Source: Nocardioides sp. QY071
Lineage (GTDB): Bacteria > Actinomycetota > Actinomycetes > Propionibacteriales > Nocardioidaceae
Assembly: GCF_029961765.1 (NCBI RefSeq)
Contig: NZ_CP124681.1
Location: forward strand, 2,108,001 to 2,172,000
DNA: 64,000 nt
Direction: 5' to 3'
The translations under genes were made by a program, and so were the position numbers. This document shows positions 55,186-63,254 of the stretch, one piece after another. Every line of letters starts with the position of its first letter. Within the stretch, counting starts at the first letter, position 1. The notes beneath the pieces were generated by a model that was not told the origin of the DNA, did not search any database, and worked only from the letters and a program-made list of their open reading frames with translations.

Positions 55186-56709
55186 TCACCCGGCCGCGGC
55201 CCTGAGCGTCGCCGCGACGACGGTGCGGGTCTCGGCGGGGTCGATCACGTCGTCGATCTCGAAGACCCGTGCGGCGTTGAGGGCGCTGGCGTGGGTGCGC
55301 AGCTCGGCGGTGTGCCGGGCGACCGTCGCCTCGCGCTCGTCCTCGGGCAGCGCGGCGAGCTCGCGCGCCATCGCCAGGCGTACGGCGCCCTCCAGCCCCA
55401 TCGGCCCGAGGTGGGCGTCGGGCCAGGCCACGGTGAGCAGCGGCCGGTGGGTGCTGCCGCCGAGCATCGCCTGCGCGCCCAGGCCGTAGCCGCGGCGCAG
55501 CACCACGCCGACCAGCGGCACGGTGAGCCGGGCTCCGGCGGTGACCATCCGCGATGCGTGCCGCACCAGGCCGGTCCGCTCGGCCTCCGGGCCGACCATG
55601 AACCCGGGGGTGTCGACCAGCGAGACCACCGGCAGTCCCCAGCGCTCGCACAGGGCCAGGAAGTCGGCGGCCTTGGCCGACGCGTCGGCGGTCAGCGCGC
55701 CGGCGAGGTGGGTGGACTGGTTGGCGACGACGCCGAGCGGGATGCCCTCGACCCGCGCGAACGCGGTCACCAGCTCGGGTGCCCACGCCTCGCGCAGCCA
55801 GGTGACGCTGCCGACGTCGGCCAGGGCCTCCACGACCGGGCGCACGTCGAACGCCTCCCGGTCGTTGGCCGGCAGCATGGTGCGCAGCGCGGCCGGGTCG
55901 TCGGCCTCGCCGGAGCCGGACGGGCCGTCGAGGTAGGCCAGCAGTCGTCGTACGACGGCCACCGCGTCCTCCTCGTCGTCGACCACGACGTCGATCACCC
56001 CGTTGGCGGCCTGCTCCCCGACCGGTCCGATCTCCTCGGCGGCGTAGTGCCCCAGCCCGCCGCCCGCGATCATCGCCGGCCCGGCCATGCCGAGGTTCGC
56101 GTCCGGTGTCGCGACCCGCAGGTCGGCGCACCCGGCGAGGACCGCGTTGCCGGCGAAGCAACGCCCGGACACGACCGCGATCCGCGGCACGACGCCCTCC
56201 AGCTCGCCCCACAGCGCGAAGGAGCCGACGTCGAGCGCGGACACGATCGGCAGGTCGACGTCGCCGGGCCGGCCGCCGCCACCCTCGGTGAAGAAGACCG
56301 TCGGCAGGCCCATCCGGCCGATCAGCTCGATCAACCGGTCCGACTTGCGGTGACCGCGCATGCCCTGGGTGCCGGCCATGACCAGGTAGTCGTAGGACAG
56401 CACCGCGGCGGGCCGGCCGCCGATGGTCGCCGTACCGCCGATGATGCCGTCGGCGGGGGCCTCGACGACGAGCTCGGCCAGCGGCCGGCGCTGCTCCTGG
56501 GCCGCGGTGATGAAGCGGCCGTACTCCACGAACGAGCCGGCGTCGACGAGGTCGGCGATGTTCTCACGAGCGGTACGACGACCGCGGGCGTGCCAGCGGG
56601 CGACCTTCTCGGTCCGGGCCTCGTCGGTGGTGAGGAAGCGGCGGGCGAGCAGCTCGGTGAGGCCCTGCGCCGGAGCGTCGGCGGGCGCGTCCAGGGGTGC
56701 GTCGGTCAC
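55186..56709 (-). CDS. Acyl-CoA carboxylase carboxyltransferase (beta) subunit
   Basis: A 507-residue carboxyltransferase, a double crotonase-fold subunit that moves CO2 from biotin to an acyl-CoA. Seen: ENIADLVDAGSFVEYGRF, GHRKSDRLIELIGRMGLPTVFFTEGGGGRPGD and VSGRCFAGNAVLAGCADLRVA in the N-half; PLGVVANQSTHLAGALTADASAKAADFLALCERWGLPVVSLVDTPGFMVG and RRGYGLGAQAM in the C-half. No alpha/biotin subunit is adjacent, and the substrate (propionyl-, methylcrotonyl- or other acyl-CoA) is unclear. GTG 56709 is preceded by CATGAT and six bases. Confidence 0.87.
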   Translation of the reverse strand: MTDAPLDAPADAPAQGLTELLARRFLTTDEARTEKVARWHARGRRTARENIADLVDAGSFVEYGRFITAAQEQRRPLAELVVEAPADGIIGGTATIGGRPAAVLSYDYLVMAGTQGMRGHRKSDRLIELIGRMGLPTVFFTEGGGGRPGDVDLPIVSALDVGSFALWGELEGVVPRIAVVSGRCFAGNAVLAGCADLRVATPDANLGMAGPAMIAGGGLGHYAAEEIGPVGEQAANGVIDVVVDDEEDAVAVVRRLLAYLDGPSGSGEADDPAALRTMLPANDREAFDVRPVVEALADVGSVTWLREAWAPELVTAFARVEGIPLGVVANQSTHLAGALTADASAKAADFLALCERWGLPVVSLVDTPGFMVGPEAERTGLVRHASRMVTAGARLTVPLVGVVLRRGYGLGAQAMLGGSTHRPLLTVAWPDAHLGPMGLEGAVRLAMARELAALPEDEREATVARHTAELRTHASALNAARVFEIDDVIDPAETRTVVAATLRAAAG

Positions 56710-56824
56710 CGGGTCATCATGCCGGGTCCTTGGTCCCGTCACGGCGGGTGCATCGGCCCTGTGCGTGCGGGTGCGGGGGCGAGAGGCTCGTGGCGTCAAC
56801 CGGACGACGTGGAGGGAGCAGGCG

Positions 56825-57301
56825 ATGACCGACCGGTCGGTGCTCATGGAGATGGAGACCGCGGAGTGCGAGCGGCTGCTGCGGGCCGGGGTCTACGGTC
56901 GCCTGGTCCTGGTCGCGGAGGGCCGGATCGAGGTCATCCCGGTCAACTACACGACCCACGACGACGCCGTGTGGGTGCGGACCGCCCCGGGCTCGCTGCT
57001 CGACAGGTACGCCGACGGCGCGCCGCTGGTGCTCGAGGTCGACCACGTCGACCATCCGCGCTCCCACGGCTGGTCGGTCCTGGCCCGCGGCCACGGCGAG
57101 CGGGTGCTCGACGCGGCCCGCACCGCCGCCGAGCGCCGGCTGCACGGGCCGCCGCGCTGGGTGCGTCGCGACGACGAGGTGTGGGTCCAGCTGCGCTGGG
57201 AGGAGCTGACCGGGCGCCGTACCGGCGCCGGGTGGGATCCCGCCGCCGGGTTGCCCGTGTGGAGCATCAGGCCCGCGGGACCGACGCCGGGTCTCCGGTG
57301 A
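56825..57301 (+). CDS. Pyridoxamine 5'-phosphate oxidase-like (split-barrel) protein
   Basis: A 158-residue protein of the PNPOx-like group: METAECERLLRAGVYGRLVLVAEGRIEVIPVNYTTHDDAVWVRTAPGSLLDRYADGAPLVLEVDHVDHPRSHGWSVLARGHGERV. The family binds FMN, F420 or heme; this type is often called a flavin-binding stress protein in actinobacteria. GGAGGGAG lies seven or so bases before the ATG. The 3' end overlaps the convergent exonuclease by 35 bases. Confidence 0.85.
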   Translation: MTDRSVLMEMETAECERLLRAGVYGRLVLVAEGRIEVIPVNYTTHDDAVWVRTAPGSLLDRYADGAPLVLEVDHVDHPRSHGWSVLARGHGERVLDAARTAAERRLHGPPRWVRRDDEVWVQLRWEELTGRRTGAGWDPAAGLPVWSIRPAGPTPGLR

Positions 57302-58271
57302 GGACCCGCAGCGCGAGCGTCGTGGTCGACTCCATGTCGAGGTGGCCGACCACCCGCTCGACGCGGGCGATGTCGAGGGGGAGCAGGCCGGGGGTGCCCG
57401 GGACGTCGGGTGTGAGGCCGAGGTCGAGGTCGGTGCGCCCGGCCATCATCCGCAGGTTGAACTCGTAGGTGTCCCGTGCGCCCGGTGCCGAGAGCCGCTT
57501 GAGCACGGTCGCGCCGGTACGACGCGCGCCCGTCTCCTCCGCCCACGCGTCCAGCGCCGCGACGACCGAGCGGCCCTCGTCGTGCTCGATGTCGGCCCAG
57601 ATCTCGCGCATCGAGCCGATGTGGGACAGCAGGTAGGCGGCGGTCTTCTCGCCGATCCCGGCCACCCCGGGCAGGTTGTCGCTGGCATCGCCCCGCACGG
57701 CCGCGAACTCGAGGTAGCGCTCCGCCGGCACGCCGTACATCGAGCGCAGGTGGGCCGAGGTCAGCAGGGGAGAGCCGTTGATGCCGCCGTTGATCAGCCG
57801 CAGCACGCGGGTGTGCTCGCTGATGTGGGCGAACGAGTCGCGGTCGGAGGTGATGATCACGCAGTCCCACCCGTTCTCGCCGGCCCAGGTCGCCGCCGAC
57901 GCGTTGACGTCGTCGGCCTCCAGCCCGGGCGGGGTGAGGGTGGCCATGCCGAGCGCGTCGAGCAGCGCGCCGGCCCGGTCCAGCTGGTCGACGAGGTCGG
58001 CGTCCTTCTCGGCCCGGCCCGCCTTGTAGTCGGGATAGGCGTCGCGGCGGTGCGACGCCACGCGGTCGTCGAGCCCGAAGATCACCGCGTCCGGTGCGAA
58101 CTGGTCGATCGACTCGATGATCTGGCGCAGCATGCCATGCAGCGCCCATGCCGGCCGCCCGCCCCGGTCGCGGTGCCGGGTGTGGGCGCGCGCGTGGTGG
58201 TTGCGGTGCAGCAGCGACGGCGCGTCGACGGCGAGCAGCAGCCTGCGGGGACGGTCCGGAACGGGGTTCAT
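57267..58271 (-). CDS. 5'-3' exonuclease (DNA polymerase I N-terminal domain type)
   Basis: A 334-residue stand-alone flap/5' nuclease. Acidic metal-site motifs: AVDAPSLLHRNHHA, FGLDDRVASHRRDAYPDYKAGR, GLEADDVNASAAT and ITSDRDSFAHI; the helix-hairpin-helix is LPGVAGIGEKTAAYLL near 200-215. It likely removes RNA primers or flaps alongside PolA. ATG 58271 lies 13 bases after a TAGGAT box, giving a very short leader. The last 35 bases overlap the PNPOx gene. Confidence 0.88.
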   Translation of the reverse strand: MNPVPDRPRRLLLAVDAPSLLHRNHHARAHTRHRDRGGRPAWALHGMLRQIIESIDQFAPDAVIFGLDDRVASHRRDAYPDYKAGRAEKDADLVDQLDRAGALLDALGMATLTPPGLEADDVNASAATWAGENGWDCVIITSDRDSFAHISEHTRVLRLINGGINGSPLLTSAHLRSMYGVPAERYLEFAAVRGDASDNLPGVAGIGEKTAAYLLSHIGSMREIWADIEHDEGRSVVAALDAWAEETGARRTGATVLKRLSAPGARDTYEFNLRMMAGRTDLDLGLTPDVPGTPGLLPLDIARVERVVGHLDMESTTTLALRVLTGDPASVPRA

Positions 58272-58319
58272 GGCGATCGCGTCGATCCTAGGACGTACCA
58301 GGATCGGCCGCGGACCCGC

Positions 58320-58325
58320 TAGGCT
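58320..58325 (+). promoter_or_regulatory. -10 box TAGGCT, leaderless start
   Basis: TAGGCT, six bases, ATG 58332. Confidence 0.55.
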
Positions 58326-58331
58326 TCGAAC

Positions 58332-58736
58332 ATGCGTTCGGTCCGAGGCGGAGTGGCGGCCCAGGAGTGCCTGCCGCTCGACCTGCCACCGCCCGAGCCC
58401 CCGGCCGTCCGCGCCAGGCCGGCGGCGGCCAAGGTCGTCACCGACGGCGAGGACGTGCGGATCCGGCTGCGCAACGACGCGCTCGCCTCCCACGGGTGGC
58501 CGGCCGGGACCGAGCTGCTGGTCTCGACCGACCGGCGCCCGCGCCGCGGGGAGGTGGCGCTGGTCCGCGAGGGCGGCCGGCTGAGGATCGGCGTGCTCGA
58601 GGTCCAGTTCGGGCGCTCGGCACTGCGCACCGACCACGGCGCGACGCTGCTCGGGGCGTCGGCGCGGATGGTGGGGGTGGTGACCGTGGCAGGTGCACCG
58701 CTCGCGGGGATGCCGGTCGTCGTACCTCCGGCGTGA
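58332..58736 (+). CDS. Hypothetical protein with S24/LexA-peptidase-like C-terminus
   Basis: A 134-residue protein. The second half (GWPAGTELLVSTDRRPRRGEVALVREGGRLRIGVLEVQFGRSALRTDHGATLLGASARMVGVVTV) has the spacing of LexA/S24 C-terminal domains (GD-x-vlV, then ViG-x-V), but the catalytic Ser and Lys are not evident, so it may be a non-catalytic relative. The start is Pro- and Ala-rich. Function unknown. Leaderless start; divergent from the exonuclease gene with 60 bases between and 14 bases before the next gene. Confidence 0.65.
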   Translation: MRSVRGGVAAQECLPLDLPPPEPPAVRARPAAAKVVTDGEDVRIRLRNDALASHGWPAGTELLVSTDRRPRRGEVALVREGGRLRIGVLEVQFGRSALRTDHGATLLGASARMVGVVTVAGAPLAGMPVVVPPA

Positions 58737-58750
58737 GGCAGGCTGACCCC

Positions 58751-60553
58751 ATGAGCCCCGACCTGCTGCTGGCCCGCCGCGACCTCGCGTTCCTGCTCCA
58801 CGAGTGGCTCGACGTGGCGGCGCTGTGCGCGCGGGAGCGGTACGCCGAGCACAGCCGCGACACCTTCGACGCGGTGCTCGACCTGTCCGCCGAGCTGGCG
58901 GCGGCGCAGTTCGCCCCGCACAACGCGCTCAGCGACGCCCAGGAGCCGCAGTTCGACGGCGAGACGGTCACGATCGTGCCCGAGGTGGGCGCGGCGGTGC
59001 GGGCCTTCGCCGAGGCCGGGCTGGTGTCGGCCGCGATGGACGAGTCGGTCGGCGGCGGGCAGCTGCCGCACGTCGTACAGCAGGCGTGCTTCGCGTGGTT
59101 CCAGGCGGCCAACGTGTCGACGTCGGGCTACCCGATGCTGACCATGGCCAACGCCAACCTGTTGCTCGCGCACGCCTCACCCGAGCAGGTCGCGCGCCTC
59201 GTGCCCCCGATGCTCGACGGACGCTGGTTCGGCACCATGTGCCTCTCCGAGCCGCAGGCCGGCTCGTCGCTGGCCGACGTCGCGACCCGCGCCGTACGCC
59301 AGCCGGACGGGACCTTCCGACTGTTCGGCAACAAGATGTGGATCTCGGGCGGCGACCACGAGCTCGGCGAGAACATCGTCCACCTCGTCCTCGCCCGGGT
59401 CGAGGGCGCGCCGCCGGGCGTGAAGGGGCTCTCGCTGTTCGCGACGCCGAAGTACGTCGTGAGCGCGTCCGGCGATCGGGGCGAGCGCAACGACGTCTCC
59501 CTGGCCGGGCTCAACCACAAGATGGGCTTCCGCGGCACCGTCAACACGGTGCTCAACTTCGGCGAGGGCCGGCACCTCCCGGGCGGTGCGCCCGGCGCCG
59601 TCGGCGAGCTCGTCGGCGAGGAGGGCCGCGGCCTCGCGGTCATGTTCCACATGATGAACGAGGCCCGGATCGGGGTCGGCGCGGGCGCCGTCGCGCTCGG
59701 CTACACCGGCTACCTGCGCGCGCTCGCCTACGCGCGGGAGCGGGTCCAGGGCCGTCCGCTCGCAGGCAAGGACCCGGCCGCCCCGCCGGTCCCGATCGCC
59801 GAGCACGCCGACGTACGCCGGATGCTGCTCGCCTCGAAGTCGTACGTCGAGGGCGGGCTCGCGCTCGTACTGCGCGCCGCGCTCCTGCTCGACGAGCAGC
59901 ACACCCACCCGTCCGCCGAGGCCCGCGAGCGCGCGGGCGCGCTGCTCGACGTACTGACCCCGATCGTGAAGAGCTGGCCCTCGCAGTGGTGCCTGGCGGC
60001 CAACGACCTGGCCATCCAGGTCCACGGCGGCTACGGCTACACGAGGGAGTACGGCGTCGAGCAGCTCTACCGCGACAACCGCCTCAACCCGATCCACGAG
60101 GGCACCCACGGCATCCAGGCCCTCGACCTGCTCGGCCGCAAGCTGGTCCAGGCCCGCGGGACCGGCCTGCAGCTCCTGCTCGAGGCGGTCCGGGAGACCG
60201 TCGACCGAGCCCGGGGGACGGGTGACGAGGTGCTCACGTCGTATGCCGAGCGGGTGTCGGCCGCCGCCGACCGGTTCGCCGCGGCCGTCGCCGCGGCGTG
60301 GGAGTCGGGTGACCCCCACGCCGCGCTGGTCAACGCGACGACGGGCCTCGAGGCGGCCGGCCACATCGTGGTGGCCTGGACCTGGCTCGACCAGCTGGTC
60401 GCGGTCGGCGACCGCGGAGGCGCGTTCTACGACGGCAAGCGCGCTGCCGGCCGCTACTTCCTCACCCACGAGCTCCCGAAGGTCGGGCCGATGCTCGACC
60501 TGCTCGCGGGCGGTGACCAGCTGTTCAACGAGGTCGACCCGGCCACCCTCTAG
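58751..60553 (+). CDS. Long acyl-CoA dehydrogenase (DmdC/FadE5-like)
   Basis: A 600-residue acyl-CoA dehydrogenase of the long form. N-terminal extension (RRDLAFLLHEWLDVAALC), FAD segment MCLSEPQAGSSLADV near 160, NKMWISGGDHELGENI, NHKMGFRGTVNTVLNFG, and the catalytic region NRLNPIHEGTHGIQALDLLGRK near 450, where Glu of EGTHGIQ is the base; then a C-terminal DUF-type helical extension of 130 residues. This is the layout of DmdC (methylmercaptopropionyl-CoA dehydrogenase) and FadE5. Substrate unknown. CAGGCT with six bases precedes the ATG. Confidence 0.9.
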   Translation: MSPDLLLARRDLAFLLHEWLDVAALCARERYAEHSRDTFDAVLDLSAELAAAQFAPHNALSDAQEPQFDGETVTIVPEVGAAVRAFAEAGLVSAAMDESVGGGQLPHVVQQACFAWFQAANVSTSGYPMLTMANANLLLAHASPEQVARLVPPMLDGRWFGTMCLSEPQAGSSLADVATRAVRQPDGTFRLFGNKMWISGGDHELGENIVHLVLARVEGAPPGVKGLSLFATPKYVVSASGDRGERNDVSLAGLNHKMGFRGTVNTVLNFGEGRHLPGGAPGAVGELVGEEGRGLAVMFHMMNEARIGVGAGAVALGYTGYLRALAYARERVQGRPLAGKDPAAPPVPIAEHADVRRMLLASKSYVEGGLALVLRAALLLDEQHTHPSAEARERAGALLDVLTPIVKSWPSQWCLAANDLAIQVHGGYGYTREYGVEQLYRDNRLNPIHEGTHGIQALDLLGRKLVQARGTGLQLLLEAVRETVDRARGTGDEVLTSYAERVSAAADRFAAAVAAAWESGDPHAALVNATTGLEAAGHIVVAWTWLDQLVAVGDRGGAFYDGKRAAGRYFLTHELPKVGPMLDLLAGGDQLFNEVDPATL

Positions 60554-61023
60554 CCCACCAGCCGCTCGAGGTTGTCGAGCTCGTTGGTGCGACCGGCGAC
60601 GATGCGCCCGGTCCACTCCTCGTCGTGCAGCCGCTCGCACTCCATGACGACGTCGGTCCCGGTCGGGGTGCGCTCGAGGGTGACGACGGTCAGGTGGTCG
60701 TAGGGGGCGACGCCGGGCACGAAGTCGACCAACGACACGTAGGCCAGCCGGGTCGGCTCGACGACCTCGGTGAACTCCTTGTGCGACGCCGTCGACAGCG
60801 GCATCCCGGCCTGCTCCATGAACGCGACCTGCTCCGGGCCGGTCGCCGTCATCGTGTAGTCGAGCGAGCCGCCCGGGCGCACCTCGATCCGGTCGACCGT
60901 GGTCTCGAACCCGTCGGGTGCCCACCACGCCGCGATGCCCGCGGCGGTGGTCCACAGCTCCCAGACGCGCTCGGGCGGGACGGGGAGGCTGCGGCGAAGG
61001 GTGACGGTGGTGTTGTCCTGCAT
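60550..61023 (-). CDS. SRPBCC/AHSA1 family protein
   Basis: A 157-residue START-like fold protein: RRSLPVPPERVWELWTTAAGIAAWWAPDGFETTVDRIEVRPGG at the start, FTEVVEPTRLAYV in the middle and the C-terminal helix EEWTGRIVAGRTNELDNLERLV. AHSA1-like bacterial proteins bind hydrophobic ligands; role unknown. GAGGAG precedes the ATG by eight bases. The stop overlaps the convergent acyl-CoA dehydrogenase stop by four bases. Confidence 0.85.
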   Translation of the reverse strand: MQDNTTVTLRRSLPVPPERVWELWTTAAGIAAWWAPDGFETTVDRIEVRPGGSLDYTMTATGPEQVAFMEQAGMPLSTASHKEFTEVVEPTRLAYVSLVDFVPGVAPYDHLTVVTLERTPTGTDVVMECERLHDEEWTGRIVAGRTNELDNLERLVG

Positions 61024-61131
61024 GGTGGTTCTCCTCAGGGGCGTTGGTGCCATTCACTCCAGGGACGGACCCGGCGCCGGGTTCTCGACATCGACCGCGA
61101 AGAATTCCTGGAGGCGATCTGCCACCGTGCG

Positions 61132-61137
61132 TAGCCT
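61132..61137 (+). promoter_or_regulatory. -10 box TAGCCT, leaderless start
   Basis: TAGCCT, six bases, ATG 61144. Confidence 0.55.
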
Positions 61138-61143
61138 CGAGTC

Positions 61144-61746
61144 ATGACGGGCGATCCCTCCAACATGTTCGAGGCGATCTACGCCGGGGCCGAGGCCGGT
61201 CAGGCGCGCCCGCCCTGGGACCACGGCGCCGCCCGGCCCCAGCTGGTGGAGTGGGCTGAGGAGCAGGGGCTGGCGGGCGGTGGCCGCGAGGCGCTGGTGG
61301 TGGGGTGCGGCTACGGCGCCGACGCGGAGTACCTGGCCCAGCTCGGGTACCGGACCACGGGCTTCGACTTCGCGCCGACCGCGATCGCCGCCGCCCGGCG
61401 CAAGCACCCCGCCAGCACGGTGACCTACCTCGTCGCCGACGTCCTGGACCTTCCCTCCGACTGGCACGGCAGGTTCGACCTGGTGGTGGAGAGCCTGACC
61501 GTCCAGTCGATGCCGCCCGAGCAGCACTCGTCGGCCGCGCAGGCCATCGCAGCGCTGGTGGCTCCCGGTGGCACCCTGCTGGTCCTGGCGACCGCGCGCG
61601 ACGACGGGGTCGAGGTCGCCGGACCGCCGTGGCCGCTGACGCGGGGCGAAGTCGAGGAGTTCGCTACCGGTGGCCTCGAGCTGCGTCGGGTCGAGCGGAT
61701 CGAGGGCGGGGGCTGGTGGCGGGCGGAGTTGGCCCGAGGGGTGTGA
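61144..61746 (+). CDS. Class I SAM-dependent methyltransferase
   Basis: A 200-residue methyltransferase. SAM-binding motif I is EALVVGCGYGADAEYLAQLGY (about 48-68), the acidic residue is in TGFDFAPTAIAAARR, motif II/III near DLVVESLTVQSMPP. The N-terminal WDHGAARPQLVEW matches the thiopurine methyltransferase-like group. The substrate is unknown. It is followed by a strong hairpin. Confidence 0.87.
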   Translation: MTGDPSNMFEAIYAGAEAGQARPPWDHGAARPQLVEWAEEQGLAGGGREALVVGCGYGADAEYLAQLGYRTTGFDFAPTAIAAARRKHPASTVTYLVADVLDLPSDWHGRFDLVVESLTVQSMPPEQHSSAAQAIAALVAPGGTLLVLATARDDGVEVAGPPWPLTRGEVEEFATGGLELRRVERIEGGGWWRAELARGV

Positions 61747-61773
61747 CTGGGCGCCTCGTCCTTCCCGGAGAGC

Positions 61774-61801
61774 TGGGCTGGCGTCCGCGGTTGCCAGCCC
61801 A
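61774..61801. terminator. Hairpin terminator
   Basis: Perfect 9-base arms TGGGCTGGC (61774-61782) and GCCAGCCCA (61793-61801), 10-base loop, between the methyltransferase and convergent DUF222 stops. Confidence 0.75.
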
Positions 61802-61834
61802 CTCGCGGCGAACTGACGCACCGCCGCAGCCAGC

Positions 61835-63199
61835 TCAGGCAGACGCGGGCGCGCTCCCGTCGTACCGCACGTCATACCGCGCCGGGTAGACCTCGCCGAC
61901 CAGTGTGCCGGCGGTGGTGCGCAGCGGTTCGACCACGGTCGTGCCGTACCGGGTCACGACGCGGAGTAGGCCGTGTGGGGTCTGCCACCGGTAGGCGCCG
62001 AGGCCGAGCTGGCGGGTGCGGTAGGGGAGGTGGGTCTTGGCCCGGTGGTGTCGGCGGGTGAGTGGGGCGTCGTTGAGGTCGCCGGTCTGGCCGGGGGGTC
62101 CGTTCTTGTCGTACGGCGTGACGTGGTCGTGGTCCAGGCGGCGGGTGCGGGAGGCGGAGTGGGGGAAGACGTCGCCGCCGGTGCGGAGCTGGGTGCGCTC
62201 CTTGCAGGCCGTGGGGTGCTCGTAGGCGTCGACGGCGGTGCCGGAGTTGAGGTCGATGACGGGGTGCAGGTCGATGGAGCGGTGGCGTACCAGGGCGGCG
62301 ACCTGCTCGAGGAGCATCGGGCCCAGGTCCTCCACGCGGGCGACACCGGTGGCGAGACCGGTGAGGACGGCGGCGTCGATATGGACGTAGACGGTGGCCT
62401 TGCGCGGTGCTCGAGTGGTCGTCGGCGCGGGAGGTGTCTCGGGCTCCCGGAGCCCCTCGAGGAAACGGACGGCGGCATGGGGGTCGGCGAGCAGCTCGAC
62501 CGCGCGGGCACGGAACTGGTCCATGGTCGCGACGTCGTCCTCGTCGTCGGGGACGTGGTGGTCGGCCAGGGCCTGCGCGAGCTCCTCGACGCTCGTGGTG
62601 AACTCGAGGGCGCCCGCGTTGGGGAGCCTGAGGGTGATCGGCTGGACGCCTGCCTGGCCGTCGATCTCGGCGACCGCGTCGCCGGCGCGGCGACGGCGGG
62701 CGAACACGCCGATGCGGGCCTCCTCGGCGGCGATCCGTTCGCGGTGGGCCTGCGGGTCGGCCTCGATGATGCGCGCCTCGGCGAGCTCGACCAGCTTGCC
62801 CGGCGTCAGGTCGCAGGCCGCGGCAACGGAGATGTCGACGATCTCGACCGCGGTACGGGTGAGGTTGCGCGAGAGGTCGGCGATCCTGCGGGCGACCCAC
62901 ACCTCGACGTCGAGGCGCTGGACCCGCTCCCACAGGCGGGGGAGGCGGTGGCGCAGGTCGAGTGCCGCGGCTGCGCGGTGGGAGGTGGCGATCCACCCGG
63001 CGTTGCTGGCGACGGCGAACTCGGCCATGCACAGCTCAGAGGTCTGCGGCGTGCCCTCGCCGCCCAGACGCACGAGGCGGTCGCCGCCCAACCGCACTGG
63101 TACGGCGCCCGGTTGGGACTGCGGGTCGAGCGAGTGCAGGTCGCACCAGGCCAGGAGCCGCAGCAGCGCGTCGACCTCCAACTGCCTCCTGTGCCGCAC
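61835..63199 (-). CDS. DUF222/HNH endonuclease domain protein, copy 2, 5' end probably cut by IS30
   Basis: A 454-residue reading frame homologous along its length to copy 1 at 37780-39213 (AWCDLHS, PGAVPVRLGG, DLRHRLPRLWERV, VWVARRIADLSR; HNH block LDHDHVTPYDKNGPPGQTGDLNDAPLTRRHHRAKTH). The frame stays open upstream of GTG 63199 for 21 codons, reading DLSAAELLAAEEAG, which aligns with the N-terminus of copy 1, until a stop at 63263-63265, just where the IS30 end begins. The native ATG thus seems to have been lost; translation could only begin at GTG 63199. The gene may be inactive or expressed from inside the element. Confidence 0.8.
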   Translation of the reverse strand: MRHRRQLEVDALLRLLAWCDLHSLDPQSQPGAVPVRLGGDRLVRLGGEGTPQTSELCMAEFAVASNAGWIATSHRAAAALDLRHRLPRLWERVQRLDVEVWVARRIADLSRNLTRTAVEIVDISVAAACDLTPGKLVELAEARIIEADPQAHRERIAAEEARIGVFARRRRAGDAVAEIDGQAGVQPITLRLPNAGALEFTTSVEELAQALADHHVPDDEDDVATMDQFRARAVELLADPHAAVRFLEGLREPETPPAPTTTRAPRKATVYVHIDAAVLTGLATGVARVEDLGPMLLEQVAALVRHRSIDLHPVIDLNSGTAVDAYEHPTACKERTQLRTGGDVFPHSASRTRRLDHDHVTPYDKNGPPGQTGDLNDAPLTRRHHRAKTHLPYRTRQLGLGAYRWQTPHGLLRVVTRYGTTVVEPLRTTAGTLVGEVYPARYDVRYDGSAPASA

Positions 63200-63254
63200 G
63201 CCGGCCTCCTCGGCAGCGAGCAGCTCCGCTGCGCTGAGGTCCCGGACGCTTGTC